Positions 52,362 to 61,801 of a stretch of DNA of 64,000 nt are shown piece by piece. The position numbers and the translations under genes were made by a program. Source of the DNA: Streptococcus pacificus (lineage in GTDB: Bacteria; Bacillota; Bacilli; Lactobacillales; Streptococcaceae); contig NZ_JAENBO010000001.1 of the NCBI RefSeq assembly GCF_016481305.1, positions 372,001-436,000 of the forward strand, read 5' to 3'. Below the pieces are notes generated by a model. It did no database searches. It saw nothing but the letters and a program-made list of their open reading frames with translations, and was not told the DNA's origin. How positions within the stretch are numbered: position 1 is the first letter of the stretch; each line of letters begins with the position of its first letter.

Positions 52362-53579
52362 ATGGAACATTGGAAATTTGCTCTGACTTCCATTTTAAGT
52401 CATAAAATGAGATCTCTTTTGACTATGCTTGGTATTATTATTGGTGTGACATCTGTTGTTATCATTATGGCACTTGGGGAAGGGATGAAACAACAAGTAA
52501 CAAGCATTTTCACTTCTAAACAACAAGATCTCCAACTCTACTATGAACCAGATTCGTTTGATGAATTACAAGAAAATTTTCAAGACTATAAACCTCCTCA
52601 AGTTAAAGAAGAATGGTTACAACAAATAGTTGATGAAACTGAAGGTATTGATAATTACTATGTCACAAATTCGACTACTTCTGACATTAATTTTAAATCA
52701 AAAAAAGCAGAAAGCATTAATGTGACTGGTGTCAATCAGACTTATTTTGATGTGAAAGAATTAGAAATTGTAGCTGGTCGTTCTTTTCAAATGATTGACT
52801 TCCAAAAATTTTCTCGTATTATAATGATTGATACTAAACTGGCCGAAAAACTGTTTGGTGATCCAGAAAGTGCTTTAAATCAGGTTGTTTCTGTTGGTGA
52901 AAAAGCTTATCTGGTTGTTGGTGTCTATAAAGAGCAGGTTGATGAATCAGGAATTGTTATGGGGATTCCAACTGACGGAGCAGCTATTATGGCCAATACC
53001 CAATTATCTGCTGAGTTTAATGTAGAAGACGTTTCTATGATTTACATCCATGTGGATAATGTCCAAAATGGAACGGTGCTAGGTGAACAAGCCGGGCAAA
53101 TGTTGACCAAATTATCGGGTGCTCAAAATGGTACTTACAAAACCTATAATTTAGAAGAAGTCTTAAATGATATTAATGACGCTTTTGGTGTCATGACAAC
53201 AGTTATTGGTTCAATTGCTGGTATCTCTCTATTAGTCGGTGGTATCGGTGTTATGAATATTATGCTAGTTTCTGTGACAGAAAGAACTAGAGAAATTGGT
53301 CTTAGAAAAGCTTTAGGAGCAACCAGAGGCAATATATTAACCCAATTCCTGATTGAGTCTATGGTATTAACCATGCTTGGTGGCTTGATTGGTCTAATTA
53401 TTGCTTACGCAGTGACAGCTATTATTGATCAGTCATTACCTGATATGCACCCAAGTGTTTCTTTAGCGGTGGCTATTGGAAGCATTCTTTTCTCAGCACT
53501 TATTGGTATTATTTTTGGAATTCTTCCAGCTAATAAGGCAAGTAAACTAGATCCAATTGAGGCTTTAAGATATGAATAA
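52362..53579 (+). CDS. MacB/FtsX-family ABC transporter permease
   Basis: Membrane subunit of the exporter. The 405 residues have one N-terminal helix (about 18-40), a large extracellular MacB-core domain (about 45-270) and three C-terminal helices in the FtsX domain (about 278-300, 328-352 and 365-390). LLTMLGIIIGVTSVV, GGIGVMNIMLVSVTERTREIG, cut here to its core VTERTREIGLRKALGA, are family signatures. Substrate unknown; such systems export peptides, bacteriocins or toxic compounds. It overlaps the next gene by 8 nt. Confidence 0.93.
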   Translation: MEHWKFALTSILSHKMRSLLTMLGIIIGVTSVVIIMALGEGMKQQVTSIFTSKQQDLQLYYEPDSFDELQENFQDYKPPQVKEEWLQQIVDETEGIDNYYVTNSTTSDINFKSKKAESINVTGVNQTYFDVKELEIVAGRSFQMIDFQKFSRIIMIDTKLAEKLFGDPESALNQVVSVGEKAYLVVGVYKEQVDESGIVMGIPTDGAAIMANTQLSAEFNVEDVSMIYIHVDNVQNGTVLGEQAGQMLTKLSGAQNGTYKTYNLEEVLNDINDAFGVMTTVIGSIAGISLLVGGIGVMNIMLVSVTERTREIGLRKALGATRGNILTQFLIESMVLTMLGGLIGLIIAYAVTAIIDQSLPDMHPSVSLAVAIGSILFSALIGIIFGILPANKASKLDPIEALRYE

Positions 53580-54189
53580 CCTAACAAGAAAACAAAAAAA
53601 ATATGATAAATTAAAAAAGTTTTTCCATGTCTTAGGAATTATTTCAATCATTTTTTCAATTGCTCTTGTTATCTATCTTGTTAAAGGACTTGATATTCTA
53701 AATAATCCAGATGCCTTGGCACAAATGATTAAAGACCATCTTTTTTGGGGCTCAATTGTATTTTTTATCATCCAGATTGTTCAAGTTGTTATTCCGATTA
53801 TTCCTGGGGGAGTGACAACAGTTGTAGGCTTTATTGCATTTGGTCCAATTGTTGGTTTTATTCTCAACTATGTAGGTATTATTATTGGTAGTATCATTTT
53901 ATTTGCGATTACAAGAACTTATGGACGTAAATTTATCTTATTATTTGCTAAGGAAAAACAATTAAAGTACTATGAAGAGAAATTATCATCGCCGACCTAC
54001 GAATATTTTTTTATCTTGAATATGCTCTCACCTGTTTCACCAGCTGATATTCTTGTTATGGTGACAGGTTTGACTAAGATGAGTTATCGTAAATTTATAA
54101 CGATTATTCTAATCACAAAACCTGTTTCAATAGTTGCTTATAGTTATTTCTGGATATACGGTGGTAGTCTATTTAAAAATTTTTTCTAA
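53572..54189 (+). CDS. DedA/TVP38-family membrane protein
   Basis: A 205-residue membrane protein with about five helices. The conserved core PIIPGGVTTVVGFIAFGP (about 76-93) and the following GSIILFAITRTYGRKF match the SNARE-associated/TVP38/DedA family, thought to flip lipids or shuttle lipid carriers. Its ATG lies within the end of the permease gene, so it is the fourth gene of the exporter operon; whether it works with the exporter is unknown. It ends at a strong terminator. Confidence 0.88.
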   Translation: MNNLTRKQKKYDKLKKFFHVLGIISIIFSIALVIYLVKGLDILNNPDALAQMIKDHLFWGSIVFFIIQIVQVVIPIIPGGVTTVVGFIAFGPIVGFILNYVGIIIGSIILFAITRTYGRKFILLFAKEKQLKYYEEKLSSPTYEYFFILNMLSPVSPADILVMVTGLTKMSYRKFITIILITKPVSIVAYSYFWIYGGSLFKNFF

Positions 54190-54196
54190 ATTCAAA

Positions 54197-54233
54197 AAGG
54201 TGTCAAGATTTTTTCTTGACACCTTATTTTTTT
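54197..54233 (+). terminator. Terminator after the exporter operon, overlapping the rpsP promoter
   Basis: AAGGTGTCAAGA pairs perfectly with TCTTGACACCTT around TTTTT, followed by a 7-T run. Confidence 0.9.
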
Positions 54234-54243
54234 ATGCTATAAT
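54216..54243 (+). promoter_or_regulatory. Promoter of rpsP-khpA, -35 inside the terminator stem
   Basis: TTGACA (54216-54221) is part of the right arm of the preceding terminator; 16 nt later comes TATAAT (54238-54243) with an upstream TG. Confidence 0.8.
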
Positions 54244-54295
54244 AAATAAAGATATTGATTAAAATATTAAAAACAAAAAAGAAAAGAGAGAAAAA

Positions 54296-54568
54296 ATGGC
54301 AGTTAAAATTCGCTTAACTCGTATGGGTTCTAGAAAAAAACCTTTTTACCGTATTAACGTTGCTGACTCACGTGCACCACGTGATGGTCGTTTTATTGAA
54401 ACAGTTGGAACATACAATCCACTTGTAGCAGAAAACCAAGTAACACTTAAAGAAGACCGTGTGCTTGATTGGTTATCTAAAGGTGCTCAACCTTCTGATA
54501 CTGTTCGTAGCATTTTCTCAAAAGCTGGAATTATGAAAAAATTCCACGATTCTAAATTTACGAAGTAA
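54296..54568 (+). CDS. rpsP: 30S ribosomal protein S16
   Basis: A 90-residue small-subunit protein: [20 protein letters not shown] at the start and the [12 protein letters not shown] and GTYNPL motifs are diagnostic. Ribosome-binding site AGAGAG. khpA follows after 5 nt. It has a consensus-like promoter, as expected for a highly expressed gene. Confidence 0.98.
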   Translation: MAVKIRLTRMGSRKKPFYRINVADSRAPRDGRFIETVGTYNPLVAENQVTLKEDRVLDWLSKGAQPSDTVRSIFSKAGIMKKFHDSKFTK

Positions 54569-54573
54569 GGCCT

Positions 54574-54813
54574 ATGGATACAATAGAAAATCTTATTATT
54601 ACAATTGTGAAACCTCTTATTTCACATCCTGATAATTTCTCTATCAAGATTGAAGATACTCCTGAGTTTTTAGAGTATCATCTTGATTTAGATCCAAATG
54701 ATGTTGGTCGCATTATAGGCAGAAAAGGGCGTACAATTACTGCAATAAGATCAATTGTCTATTCTGTCCCAACACAAGGTAAAAAAGTTAGAATTGTTAT
54801 CGATGAAAAGTAG
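54574..54813 (+). CDS. khpA: KH-domain RNA-binding protein KhpA
   Basis: A 79-residue RNA-binding protein made of one KH domain with the GxxG loop in [16 protein letters not shown] (about 50-65). In streptococci KhpA pairs with KhpB (Jag) to bind RNAs and influence cell elongation and division. Position directly after rpsP is conserved. The terminator stem begins within its last codons. Confidence 0.92.
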   Translation: MDTIENLIITIVKPLISHPDNFSIKIEDTPEFLEYHLDLDPNDVGRIIGRKGRTITAIRSIVYSVPTQGKKVRIVIDEK

Positions 54814-54833
54814 TAGCTTGTCTACTGCTTTTT
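54806..54833 (+). terminator. Terminator after khpA
   Basis: An 11-bp stem (54806-54816 with 54822-54832, one T-G pair), loop CTTGT, and T-run; it overlaps the khpA stop codon. Confidence 0.8.
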
Positions 54834-54884
54834 ATTGTGATTAAATGCGTAATCATTATAAGATTATCCTATTAGTAGTTAATC

Positions 54885-54913
54885 TTGTTTATTACATTCT
54901 AAAATGATAGAAT
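54885..54913 (+). promoter_or_regulatory. Promoter of rimM-trmD
   Basis: TTGTTT (54885-54890), a 17-nt spacer and TGaTAGAAT (hexamer 54908-54913). Confidence 0.68.
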
Positions 54914-54940
54914 GAATAAAACAAGATAATTGGAGTAAGT

Positions 54941-55459
54941 ATGAACTATTTTAATGTAGGTAAAATTGTAAACACACAAGGATTAAAAGGCGAAGTACGT
55001 GTATTAAGTGTGACTGATTTTGTCTCTGAAAGATACAAAGTAGGTAGTCAATTAGCACTTTTTGATAAGAAAGATCAGTTTGTTCAAACGCTTGAGGTGG
55101 CTAGCCATAGGCAACACAAAAATTTTGATATCCTTAAATTTAAAGGCCTTTATCACATCAATGAGGTTGAAAAATTTAGAGATTTTTCTTTAAAAATTGC
55201 TGAGGATTTATTAACACCTCTTGAGTCTGATGAATTTTACTATCATGAAATTATTGGCCTATCTGTTTATGAAAACAATCAATTAATTGGTGTGATTAAA
55301 GAAATTTTACAGCCTGGTGCTAATGATGTTTGGGTGGTTCAAAGAAAAGGTAAAAAAGACTTACTGCTACCATATATTCCTTCTGTTATTTTATCGGTTA
55401 ACTTACCAGATAAAAGAGTAGATGTTGACATTTTAGAAGGGTTAGATGATGAAGATTGA
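54941..55459 (+). CDS. rimM: Ribosome maturation factor RimM
   Basis: Helps assemble the head of the 30S subunit. The 172 residues have an N-terminal RimM domain ([19 protein letters not shown]) and a C-terminal PRC barrel ([34 protein letters not shown]). Length normal. Preceded by TTGGAG. Its end overlaps the trmD start by 11 nt, and the terminator and promoter upstream make rimM-trmD a unit separate from rpsP. Confidence 0.95.
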   Translation: MNYFNVGKIVNTQGLKGEVRVLSVTDFVSERYKVGSQLALFDKKDQFVQTLEVASHRQHKNFDILKFKGLYHINEVEKFRDFSLKIAEDLLTPLESDEFYYHEIIGLSVYENNQLIGVIKEILQPGANDVWVVQRKGKKDLLLPYIPSVILSVNLPDKRVDVDILEGLDDED

Positions 55460-56177
55460 TATTTTAACCTTATTTCCTGAGATGTTTGCCCCTTTGGAAC
55501 ATTCAATAGTTGGTAAAGCTCAAGAAAAAGGTTTAGTTACTATTGATTATCATAATTTTAGAAACAATGCCGAAAAAGCGAGGCATGTTGATGATGAACC
55601 CTATGGTGGTGGTCAAGGAATGCTTCTAAGGGCTCAGCCTATTTTTGATACGATGGACACTATCGATACAGATAATGCGCGTGTTATTTTATTAGATCCT
55701 GCAGGACAAAGAATGTCTCAGTCCTATGCTGAGGAATTAGCTAAAGAAGGGAAGTTGATTTTCATTTGTGGCCACTATGAAGGATACGACGAAAGGATTA
55801 AAACACTGGTTACTGATGAAATTTCACTAGGAGATTTTGTTTTAACAGGTGGTGAATTAGCCGCAATGACCATTATTGATGCGACGGTTCGTTTGATTCC
55901 TGATGTGATTGGTAAAGAAGCTAGTCATCAAGAAGATAGTTTTTCTTCAGGTTTATTGGAGTATCCGCAGTATACTCGTCCTTACGAGTACAGAGGCATG
56001 ACAGTTCCAGATATACTCATGAGCGGTCATCATGAAAATATCAGAAAGTGGCGCTTAAAAGAAAGTTTAAAAAAGACTTATCAAAGACGTCCTGATTTAT
56101 TGGAGCATTATTCATTAACTGAAGAAGAAAAACAGATGTTAAAAGAAATTAAAGAAGACAAACTGTCATCAGACTAG
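55449..56177 (+). CDS. trmD: tRNA (guanine-N1)-methyltransferase TrmD
   Basis: Methylates G37 of tRNAs to keep the reading frame. It is a SPOUT-class knotted methyltransferase of 242 residues: [13 protein letters not shown] start, [13 protein letters not shown] (about 53-65), [12 protein letters not shown] (about 110) and the knot region [16 protein letters not shown] use the second of two adjacent ATGs (55449), giving the canonical start and good spacing from an AAGGG site. Translationally coupled to rimM. Confidence 0.95.
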   Translation: MKIDILTLFPEMFAPLEHSIVGKAQEKGLVTIDYHNFRNNAEKARHVDDEPYGGGQGMLLRAQPIFDTMDTIDTDNARVILLDPAGQRMSQSYAEELAKEGKLIFICGHYEGYDERIKTLVTDEISLGDFVLTGGELAAMTIIDATVRLIPDVIGKEASHQEDSFSSGLLEYPQYTRPYEYRGMTVPDILMSGHHENIRKWRLKESLKKTYQRRPDLLEHYSLTEEEKQMLKEIKEDKLSSD

Positions 56178-56221
56178 TCTAGTAAAGAAATGTGAAGTTA
56201 AATACATTTGGTGGAGAAAAA

Positions 56222-57223
56222 ATGACAACAAAAGAAAACATATATGATATTACCATTGTTGGTGGGGGTCCAGTTGGGCTTTTCACTGCATTCTATGCTG
56301 GATTACGTGGGGTTCGGGTTAAACTCATTGAAAGTTTATCAGAGCTAGGTGGTCAGCCAGCCATTTTATACCCAGAAAAAAAGATCTTTGATGTGCCGGC
56401 CTATCCAGCGATTCAAGGCAAGGACTTAGTCGCTAATCTTATTAAACAGTTAGATTTAGTAGCAGATAAAGTTACCGTCTGTCTAAAAGAAGAAGTTCAA
56501 ACTTTTGAAAAAGAAGACGATATTTTTGTGATAAAAACGTCAAAAGCCAGTCACTATTCAAAAACAATCATTTTTGCTTGTGGTAATGGGGCCTTCTCAG
56601 CAAGAAAATTAGGATTAGAAGGTGAAGAGCACTATGAACAAAAAAATCTTTTTTATCATGTTAAATCCATTGAACAATTTAAAGACAGAAACATTGTCAT
56701 TTGTGGCGGTGGAGATTCAGCTGTTGACTGGGCATTGGAGCTAGAAAAAATTGCTAGTCAAGTGACACTTGTTCATCGTCGTGACCAATTTAGGGCACAT
56801 GAACATAGTGTAGAACTTCTAAAAAAATCATCAGTTAAAATAATGACTCCTTTCATTCCAGTGGGCTTTGAAGATAAAAATGGCAGTATTAGCCAACTCA
56901 CTATTCAAAAAGTAAAAACAGATGAATTCGTTAGTCTTCCCCTCGATGACTTAATTGTTAGCTTTGGCTTTACAACATCAAATAAAAATCTTAAAAATTG
57001 GTCGATTGAGAGTCAAAGAACTAGTATCAAAGTCTCTTCAAGTTTTGAATCAAGCCAAAAAGGCGTTTTTGCTGTTGGTGATGCAGCAGTCTATGATGGC
57101 AAACTAGATTTGATTGCAACTGGTTTTGGTGAAGCACCTTTAGCTGTTAGCCAAGCTATTAAACTTATTTACCCTGATAGAGACAATCGTGTGGTTCACT
57201 CAACTAGTCTGATTAATGATTAA
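56222..57223 (+). CDS. fpr: Ferredoxin/flavodoxin-NADP+ reductase, TrxR-like
   Basis: An FAD enzyme transferring electrons between NADPH and ferredoxin or flavodoxin. The 333 residues have the FAD-binding [14 protein letters not shown] (about 13-26), the LGGQP motif, the NADPH-binding [14 protein letters not shown] (about 160-173) and the C-terminal [15 protein letters not shown]. The redox CxxC of thioredoxin reductase is missing at the expected place, which is why I call it the type 2 ferredoxin-NADP reductase. The ATG at 56222 follows GGTGGAG; an in-frame start 30 nt earlier lacks support. Confidence 0.9.
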   Translation: MTTKENIYDITIVGGGPVGLFTAFYAGLRGVRVKLIESLSELGGQPAILYPEKKIFDVPAYPAIQGKDLVANLIKQLDLVADKVTVCLKEEVQTFEKEDDIFVIKTSKASHYSKTIIFACGNGAFSARKLGLEGEEHYEQKNLFYHVKSIEQFKDRNIVICGGGDSAVDWALELEKIASQVTLVHRRDQFRAHEHSVELLKKSSVKIMTPFIPVGFEDKNGSISQLTIQKVKTDEFVSLPLDDLIVSFGFTTSNKNLKNWSIESQRTSIKVSSSFESSQKGVFAVGDAAVYDGKLDLIATGFGEAPLAVSQAIKLIYPDRDNRVVHSTSLIND

Positions 57224-57281
57224 TTGATGCGATTATATGATTTACAATATTAGGTAATAACTTTAAGAACTGCTTTTATTA

Positions 57282-57290
57282 TGCTATAAT
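57282..57290 (+). promoter_or_regulatory. Extended -10 promoter of the DUF1149 gene
   Basis: TGcTATAAT, 29 nt before the ATG; the -35 position (TTTAAG, 17 nt upstream) is weak. Confidence 0.5.
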
Positions 57291-57319
57291 AAACAGTAAT
57301 TGTTAGTAAGGAGAAAAAG

Positions 57320-57694
57320 ATGGAAATTGTTCGTCAAAAAGAATTTGTAAACCAATATCATTACGATGCTCGCAATTTAGAGTGGGAAAAAGAAAATGGT
57401 ACGCCTGAAACAACAGTCGAAGTAAAATTTAAGTTAATTGAAAAAGATATGAAAAATAAACAAACTACTATTGTTTCAACCCTTCAATTCATTATTGTTC
57501 AAGAAGAGTTTGTTGTTAGCGGCATGATTTCTCAGCTAAATATGATTAAAGATCGTATCGTTAATCAACCAAATGAATTTTCGCAAGAAGAGGCTAAAGA
57601 TTTGGCATCTCCTTTACTGGATGTTCTTAAAAGATTAACCTATGAGGTATCAGAGATTGCTCTTGATAGAGCTGGTTTAAATTTGGAGTTTTAA
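57320..57694 (+). CDS. DUF1149 family protein
   Basis: A 124-residue soluble protein, beta-rich in its first two thirds (MEIVRQKEFVNQYHYDARN, TTVEVKFKLIEK, QTTIVSTLQFIIV) and with a C-terminal helix (SPLLDVLKRLTYEVSEIAL). I recognise DUF1149, common in streptococci and lactobacilli, with a SecB-like outline; no function is established. AAGGAG precedes the ATG. degV starts 3 nt after its stop, so the two form an operon. Confidence 0.82.
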   Translation: MEIVRQKEFVNQYHYDARNLEWEKENGTPETTVEVKFKLIEKDMKNKQTTIVSTLQFIIVQEEFVVSGMISQLNMIKDRIVNQPNEFSQEEAKDLASPLLDVLKRLTYEVSEIALDRAGLNLEF

Positions 57695-57697
57695 TTA

Positions 57698-58552
57698 ATG
57701 AAATTAGCTGTTATTACAGACTCGTCTGCTAATTTAGATGAGCATTTTAAGAAGAAAGATAATGTATTTGTCTTAGATATACCGGTTATTATTGATAACG
57801 AAACCTTTATAGAAGGCAAAAATTTAACTATTGATGAATTCTATGAAAAAATTGAAAAGGCTAAAGACTTTCCAACGACTAGTCAACCAAGTCTAGCTGA
57901 TTTGGATGATGTATTGGCTTATCTTTCAAAGGAAAACTATACTCATGTGATTGGTCTATTTTTATCGAGTGGTATTTCTGGCTTCTATCAAAATATTCAT
58001 TATTTAGTTGATGAGTATAGTCATTTAACGATTCGTTTTCCTGACACTAAAACATCTAGTTTTCCGCTTAGAATGCTTGTTGAAAATACCATTGCTTCTT
58101 ATGAGGCTGGTCATTCATTTTCAGTTATTGAAGAGGATTTAATGCAACAAATTCCTGAGACGGGAGCATATGTTGTCGTGGATGACTTAAATCATCTCGT
58201 AAAAGGTGGACGTTTGTCAAATGGTTCTGCTTTAATTGGTAATCTTTTAAGCATTAAACCAATCATCTACTTTAATAATGGCACTTTAGAACTTTATGAA
58301 AGAGTTAGAACCGAGAAAAAAGCGCATAATCGTTTGATTGAAATTTTAAATGAAGCCACTTTACATGGTCATTTTGACGTTTCAATCGTTCACTCAGATG
58401 CTATAGAAAAGGCAGAAAAATTAAAAGAATTACTTTTAAATTCTAATTTTTCTGGCGAGGTGTCAGTAACTACTTTTAGTAGTGTCATTGCTGCTCATTT
58501 AGGAAAAGGCGCTGTTGCTATTGCATTTTCTCCAGTTTCTAAGTATAAATAA
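57698..58552 (+). CDS. DegV family fatty-acid-binding protein
   Basis: A 284-residue soluble protein that in this family binds fatty acids and, as FakB, presents them to the FakA kinase for incorporation into phospholipid. Motifs: LAVITDSSANLD at the start, the PTTSQPS loop near residue 67, FLSSGISGFYQ near 91, and VVDDLNHLVKGGRLS near 162. Several DegV paralogues are usual per genome, so I do not give it a fakB number. It forms an operon with the DUF1149 gene. Confidence 0.9.
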   Translation: MKLAVITDSSANLDEHFKKKDNVFVLDIPVIIDNETFIEGKNLTIDEFYEKIEKAKDFPTTSQPSLADLDDVLAYLSKENYTHVIGLFLSSGISGFYQNIHYLVDEYSHLTIRFPDTKTSSFPLRMLVENTIASYEAGHSFSVIEEDLMQQIPETGAYVVVDDLNHLVKGGRLSNGSALIGNLLSIKPIIYFNNGTLELYERVRTEKKAHNRLIEILNEATLHGHFDVSIVHSDAIEKAEKLKELLLNSNFSGEVSVTTFSSVIAAHLGKGAVAIAFSPVSKYK

Positions 58553-58555
58553 AAA

Positions 58556-58578
58556 TTATTAGTAATAATCTTTTTATT
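58556..58578 (+). terminator. Weak terminator after degV
   Basis: ATTATT pairs with AATAAT around AGT, followed by CTTTTT. Only 6 A-T pairs, so low confidence. Confidence 0.3.
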
Positions 58579-58621
58579 GTAACGCATTTATTTAATCATT
58601 AAAAGATAGTTGGGAAAAATG

Positions 58622-59833
58622 ATGAGATTAAAAACGTTGCCTTCTGAATTTCAGAAGGCTTTACCTATTTTATCTAAGATTAAAGAGTCTGGATATGAAG
58701 CCTATTTTGTCGGAGGCAGTGTTAGAGACGCTATCTTAGAGCGACCGATTCATGATGTTGACATCGCAACAAGTGCTTATCCTGAAGAAATTAAAAAAAT
58801 TTTTTCTAGGACAGTTGATGTTGGTATTGAGCACGGTACAATTTTAGTGCTTGAAGAAGATGAAGAATATGAAATAACAACATTTAGAACTGAGGAAGCT
58901 TATGTTGACTATCGTAGGCCAAGTCAGGTTCATTTTGTGCGCTCTCTTAAAGAAGATTTGAAAAGAAGAGATTTTACTGTCAATGCTTTTGCATTAAATC
59001 ATACATCAGAAGTCATTGATTTATTTGGTGGACTAAAAGATTTAGAGGAAAAAACGTTAAGAGCTGTTGGTGATGCCAAAGAGCGATTTAATGAAGATGC
59101 CTTACGAATCATGAGAGGACTTCGTTTTATGGCTAGTTTGGGCTTCTCCATTGAAGAGAAAACACTAGCAGCAATGATAGACAATACTTTCTTACTGGAA
59201 AGAATTTCTGTAGAACGGATTTTCATTGAACTCGATAAATTACTAATGGCCCCTTTTTGGCAAAAAGGCTTAGCACAACTAGTTTCAAGTAATGTCTATC
59301 AGTTTTTACCAGAATTAAAAAATAGTAAAAAACAGTTAGAGGTTATGCTTAATGATCTGCCTTTTCATTTTCACTTTGAGAGTTCTGAGCAGGCCTGGGC
59401 TTATTTATTGATTAGTCTTAACACAAAAACGATTAAACCCTTTCTTAAACAATGGAAAACGTCAAATGACTTCCAAAAAACTGTAGAGAATCTGGTAACT
59501 GTTTATCAAATTCGTCTTGAACGTGAGATTTCAAGACAAGATGTCTATCGTTTCGGTAAAGAAATCATTAAACAAGTAGAATCCTTGCGTGAAGCAAAAG
59601 GCTTATCATTTAACTACGACAAAATTGTTGAAATAGATCGTCAACTAACCATTCATAACAAAAGAGAAATTCTTGTAAATGGTAGTCAACTAATGGCATT
59701 GTATCAACTAGAACCAGGTCCAAAACTAGGAAAACTCTTAAGTGAGATTGAAAGTCAAATGGTTGCTGGCCATTTGGATAATACTGAAGACGCTATTTTA
59801 AGCTTTGTTGAAAGGAGATTAGCAGGTGAGTGA
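58622..59833 (+). CDS. cca: CCA-adding tRNA nucleotidyltransferase
   Basis: Adds CCA to the 3' end of tRNAs without a template. The 403 residues are a class II enzyme: GGSVRD at 31-36, the catalytic carboxylates in HDVDIA (Asp45, Asp47), RRDFTVNA near 110 and the nucleotide-recognition region EDALRIMRG near 155. The ATG at 58622 gives the canonical start [11 protein letters not shown]; an ATG one codon earlier and an upstream TTG are less likely. The two tRNA genes in the window lack CCA, so this enzyme is needed. Its end overlaps the next gene by 8 nt. Confidence 0.94.
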   Translation: MRLKTLPSEFQKALPILSKIKESGYEAYFVGGSVRDAILERPIHDVDIATSAYPEEIKKIFSRTVDVGIEHGTILVLEEDEEYEITTFRTEEAYVDYRRPSQVHFVRSLKEDLKRRDFTVNAFALNHTSEVIDLFGGLKDLEEKTLRAVGDAKERFNEDALRIMRGLRFMASLGFSIEEKTLAAMIDNTFLLERISVERIFIELDKLLMAPFWQKGLAQLVSSNVYQFLPELKNSKKQLEVMLNDLPFHFHFESSEQAWAYLLISLNTKTIKPFLKQWKTSNDFQKTVENLVTVYQIRLEREISRQDVYRFGKEIIKQVESLREAKGLSFNYDKIVEIDRQLTIHNKREILVNGSQLMALYQLEPGPKLGKLLSEIESQMVAGHLDNTEDAILSFVERRLAGE

Positions 59834-61703
59834 TTTTTTAGTTGATAACCTTACAAAAACAATTGGCGATAAAACGGTTTTTAAAGAAATCTCTTTTATG
59901 ATTCACCCTCTTGATCGGATAGGGATTATTGGAGTCAATGGCACAGGAAAAACGACACTTTTAGAAGTTCTCTCAAGGAACTTGGGTTTTGATGGCGACA
60001 CCTCACCTTTTTCACATGCTAATGGTTATCAAATCGCTTATCTCAAACAAAATCCTGTATTTGAAGAGTCGAAAACCATTCTTGATACGGTGTTATCAGC
60101 TGATTTAAAAGAAATGAGATTGATTAAAGAATATGAATCCCTTATGATGGACTATTCTGAGGCTAATCAAGAACGTTTGGAAAAAGTAATGGTTGAAATG
60201 ACCGCTAGTGATGCCTGGTCAATTGAAAGCGATGTTAAAACGGTTTTGTCAAAACTTGGCATTAACAATCTCACGCAAACCATTAATAATCTCTCAGGGG
60301 GACTGAGAAGAAGGGTTCAGCTGGCTCAAGTACTGTTATCAAACAGTGACCTGTTATTACTAGATGAGCCGACAAACCATCTTGATATTGATACCATTTC
60401 TTGGTTGACAGATTATCTAAAAAATAGTCGAAAAACAGTTCTTTTTATTACCCATGATCGTTATTTTCTAGATGCGATAGCTACTCGTATTTTTGAATTA
60501 GCCAATGCCAAGTTAACGGAGTATCAAGGGAATTATCAAGATTATGTTCGCTTAAAAGCAGAACAAGACGAAAGAGAAGTAAGTACTCTTCACAAGAAAA
60601 AGCAACTCTACAAGCAAGAACTGGCTTGGATGCGTACGCAACCACAAGCGAGAGCGACAAAACAACAAGCACGAATTAATCGTTTTGAAAAACTTGAAAA
60701 AGAAGTTAAAAACGATTTAACATCAGATAGCCTAGAAATTAATTTTGATACGAGTCGTATTGGGAAAAAAGTTATTTCCTTTGAGAATGTCTCTTTTTCC
60801 TATCCCGATAAACCGATTATTAACGACTTTAATTTATTAATCCAAAATAAAGATAGGATTGGTATTGTTGGTGACAATGGTGTTGGGAAATCAACCCTTC
60901 TTAACTTGATTTCAGGTGACCTTGTACCAAATTCGGGTAATCTTTCTATTGGTGAAACGGTGAGAATTGGTTACTTTTCTCAGCAGATTAAAGGGATGAA
61001 TGAGAATAAACGCCTTATTAATTATCTTCAAGAAGTTGCTGATGAAGTGAAAACAAAGGTTGGTGTGACAAGTGTTAGTGAACTGTTAGAGCAGTTTTTA
61101 TTCCCAAGATCTAGTCATGGCACCTTGATTTCAAAATTATCTGGAGGTGAAAAGAAGCGTTTGTACCTCCTAAAACTATTAATTGAAAAACCAAATGTTC
61201 TCTTACTAGACGAGCCGACCAATGATTTAGATATTGCAACCTTAACTGTTCTTGAACGCTTTTTACAAGGTTTTAGTGGCCCAGTTATTACTGTCAGTCA
61301 TGACCGTTACTTTCTTGATAAAGTGGCAACTAAGATTTTGGCTTTCGAAGAAAATACCATCAAAACGTTTTTTGGTAACTATACTGATTATCTAGATGAG
61401 AAAGCTTTTCAGAATCGTTTAAGAGAAGACAACTCAAAAGAGACTAAAGTAAAAACTGTATCTGATACAGCTACAAATAAAGAGAAAAAGCGTCTATCGT
61501 ACTTTGAAAAACAAGAATGGGAAAGTATTGAAGAAATCATTGAAGAACTAGAAACAAGTATCACTGAGATAGAAAAACAAATGCTTGAAGCATCTAGTGA
61601 TTATAGTCAACTCGCTAGTCTTCAAAAAGAGTTAGATGAAAAAAATGAGTTATTATTAGAAAAATATGAACGCTATGAGTATCTTAGTCAGTTCGACCAA
61701 TAA
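59826..61703 (+). CDS. ABC-F family ATPase (Uup-like), GTG start
   Basis: A soluble tandem ATPase of 625 residues: first Walker [10 protein letters not shown] (about 36-44), signature [13 protein letters not shown] and Walker [12 protein letters not shown]; second Walker [10 protein letters not shown], signature [13 protein letters not shown] and Walker [13 protein letters not shown]. The Asn-Asp variation in the second Walker B (TNDLD) and the C-terminal coiled coil (about 550-620) are Uup features. Start is GTG at 59826, after AAAGGAG, overlapping cca. It is a different subfamily from the ABC-F gene at 29.7 kb. Confidence 0.9.
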   Translation: MSDFLVDNLTKTIGDKTVFKEISFMIHPLDRIGIIGVNGTGKTTLLEVLSRNLGFDGDTSPFSHANGYQIAYLKQNPVFEESKTILDTVLSADLKEMRLIKEYESLMMDYSEANQERLEKVMVEMTASDAWSIESDVKTVLSKLGINNLTQTINNLSGGLRRRVQLAQVLLSNSDLLLLDEPTNHLDIDTISWLTDYLKNSRKTVLFITHDRYFLDAIATRIFELANAKLTEYQGNYQDYVRLKAEQDEREVSTLHKKKQLYKQELAWMRTQPQARATKQQARINRFEKLEKEVKNDLTSDSLEINFDTSRIGKKVISFENVSFSYPDKPIINDFNLLIQNKDRIGIVGDNGVGKSTLLNLISGDLVPNSGNLSIGETVRIGYFSQQIKGMNENKRLINYLQEVADEVKTKVGVTSVSELLEQFLFPRSSHGTLISKLSGGEKKRLYLLKLLIEKPNVLLLDEPTNDLDIATLTVLERFLQGFSGPVITVSHDRYFLDKVATKILAFEENTIKTFFGNYTDYLDEKAFQNRLREDNSKETKVKTVSDTATNKEKKRLSYFEKQEWESIEEIIEELETSITEIEKQMLEASSDYSQLASLQKELDEKNELLLEKYERYEYLSQFDQ

Positions 61704-61740
61704 CAAGCTTATGGTTAATCGCTCAATTCTGATTATTTCA

Positions 61741-61761
61741 GCCCACTTAGTGGGCTTTTTT
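61741..61761 (+). terminator. Terminator after the Uup-like gene
   Basis: GCCCAC pairs with GTGGGC around TTA, followed by six T. Nearly the same hairpin as at 29683. Confidence 0.87.
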
Positions 61762-61769
61762 GCTATAAT
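61761..61769 (+). promoter_or_regulatory. Extended -10 promoter of rexB
   Basis: TGcTATAAT starts on the last T of the terminator tract; a 32-nt leader with AGGTGA leads to the rexB ATG. Confidence 0.6.
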
Positions 61770-61801
61770 AATAACTAAGAAAGTTAGAGATAGGTGACCA
61801 A

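Noticed and set aside
59826..61703. The two ABC-F genes as a duplicated pair or as drug transporters
   Set aside because: Neither has membrane segments, and their signatures differ (LSGGLRRR and TNDLD here against LSGGQKTR and TNHLD at 29.7 kb), so they are separate subfamilies.
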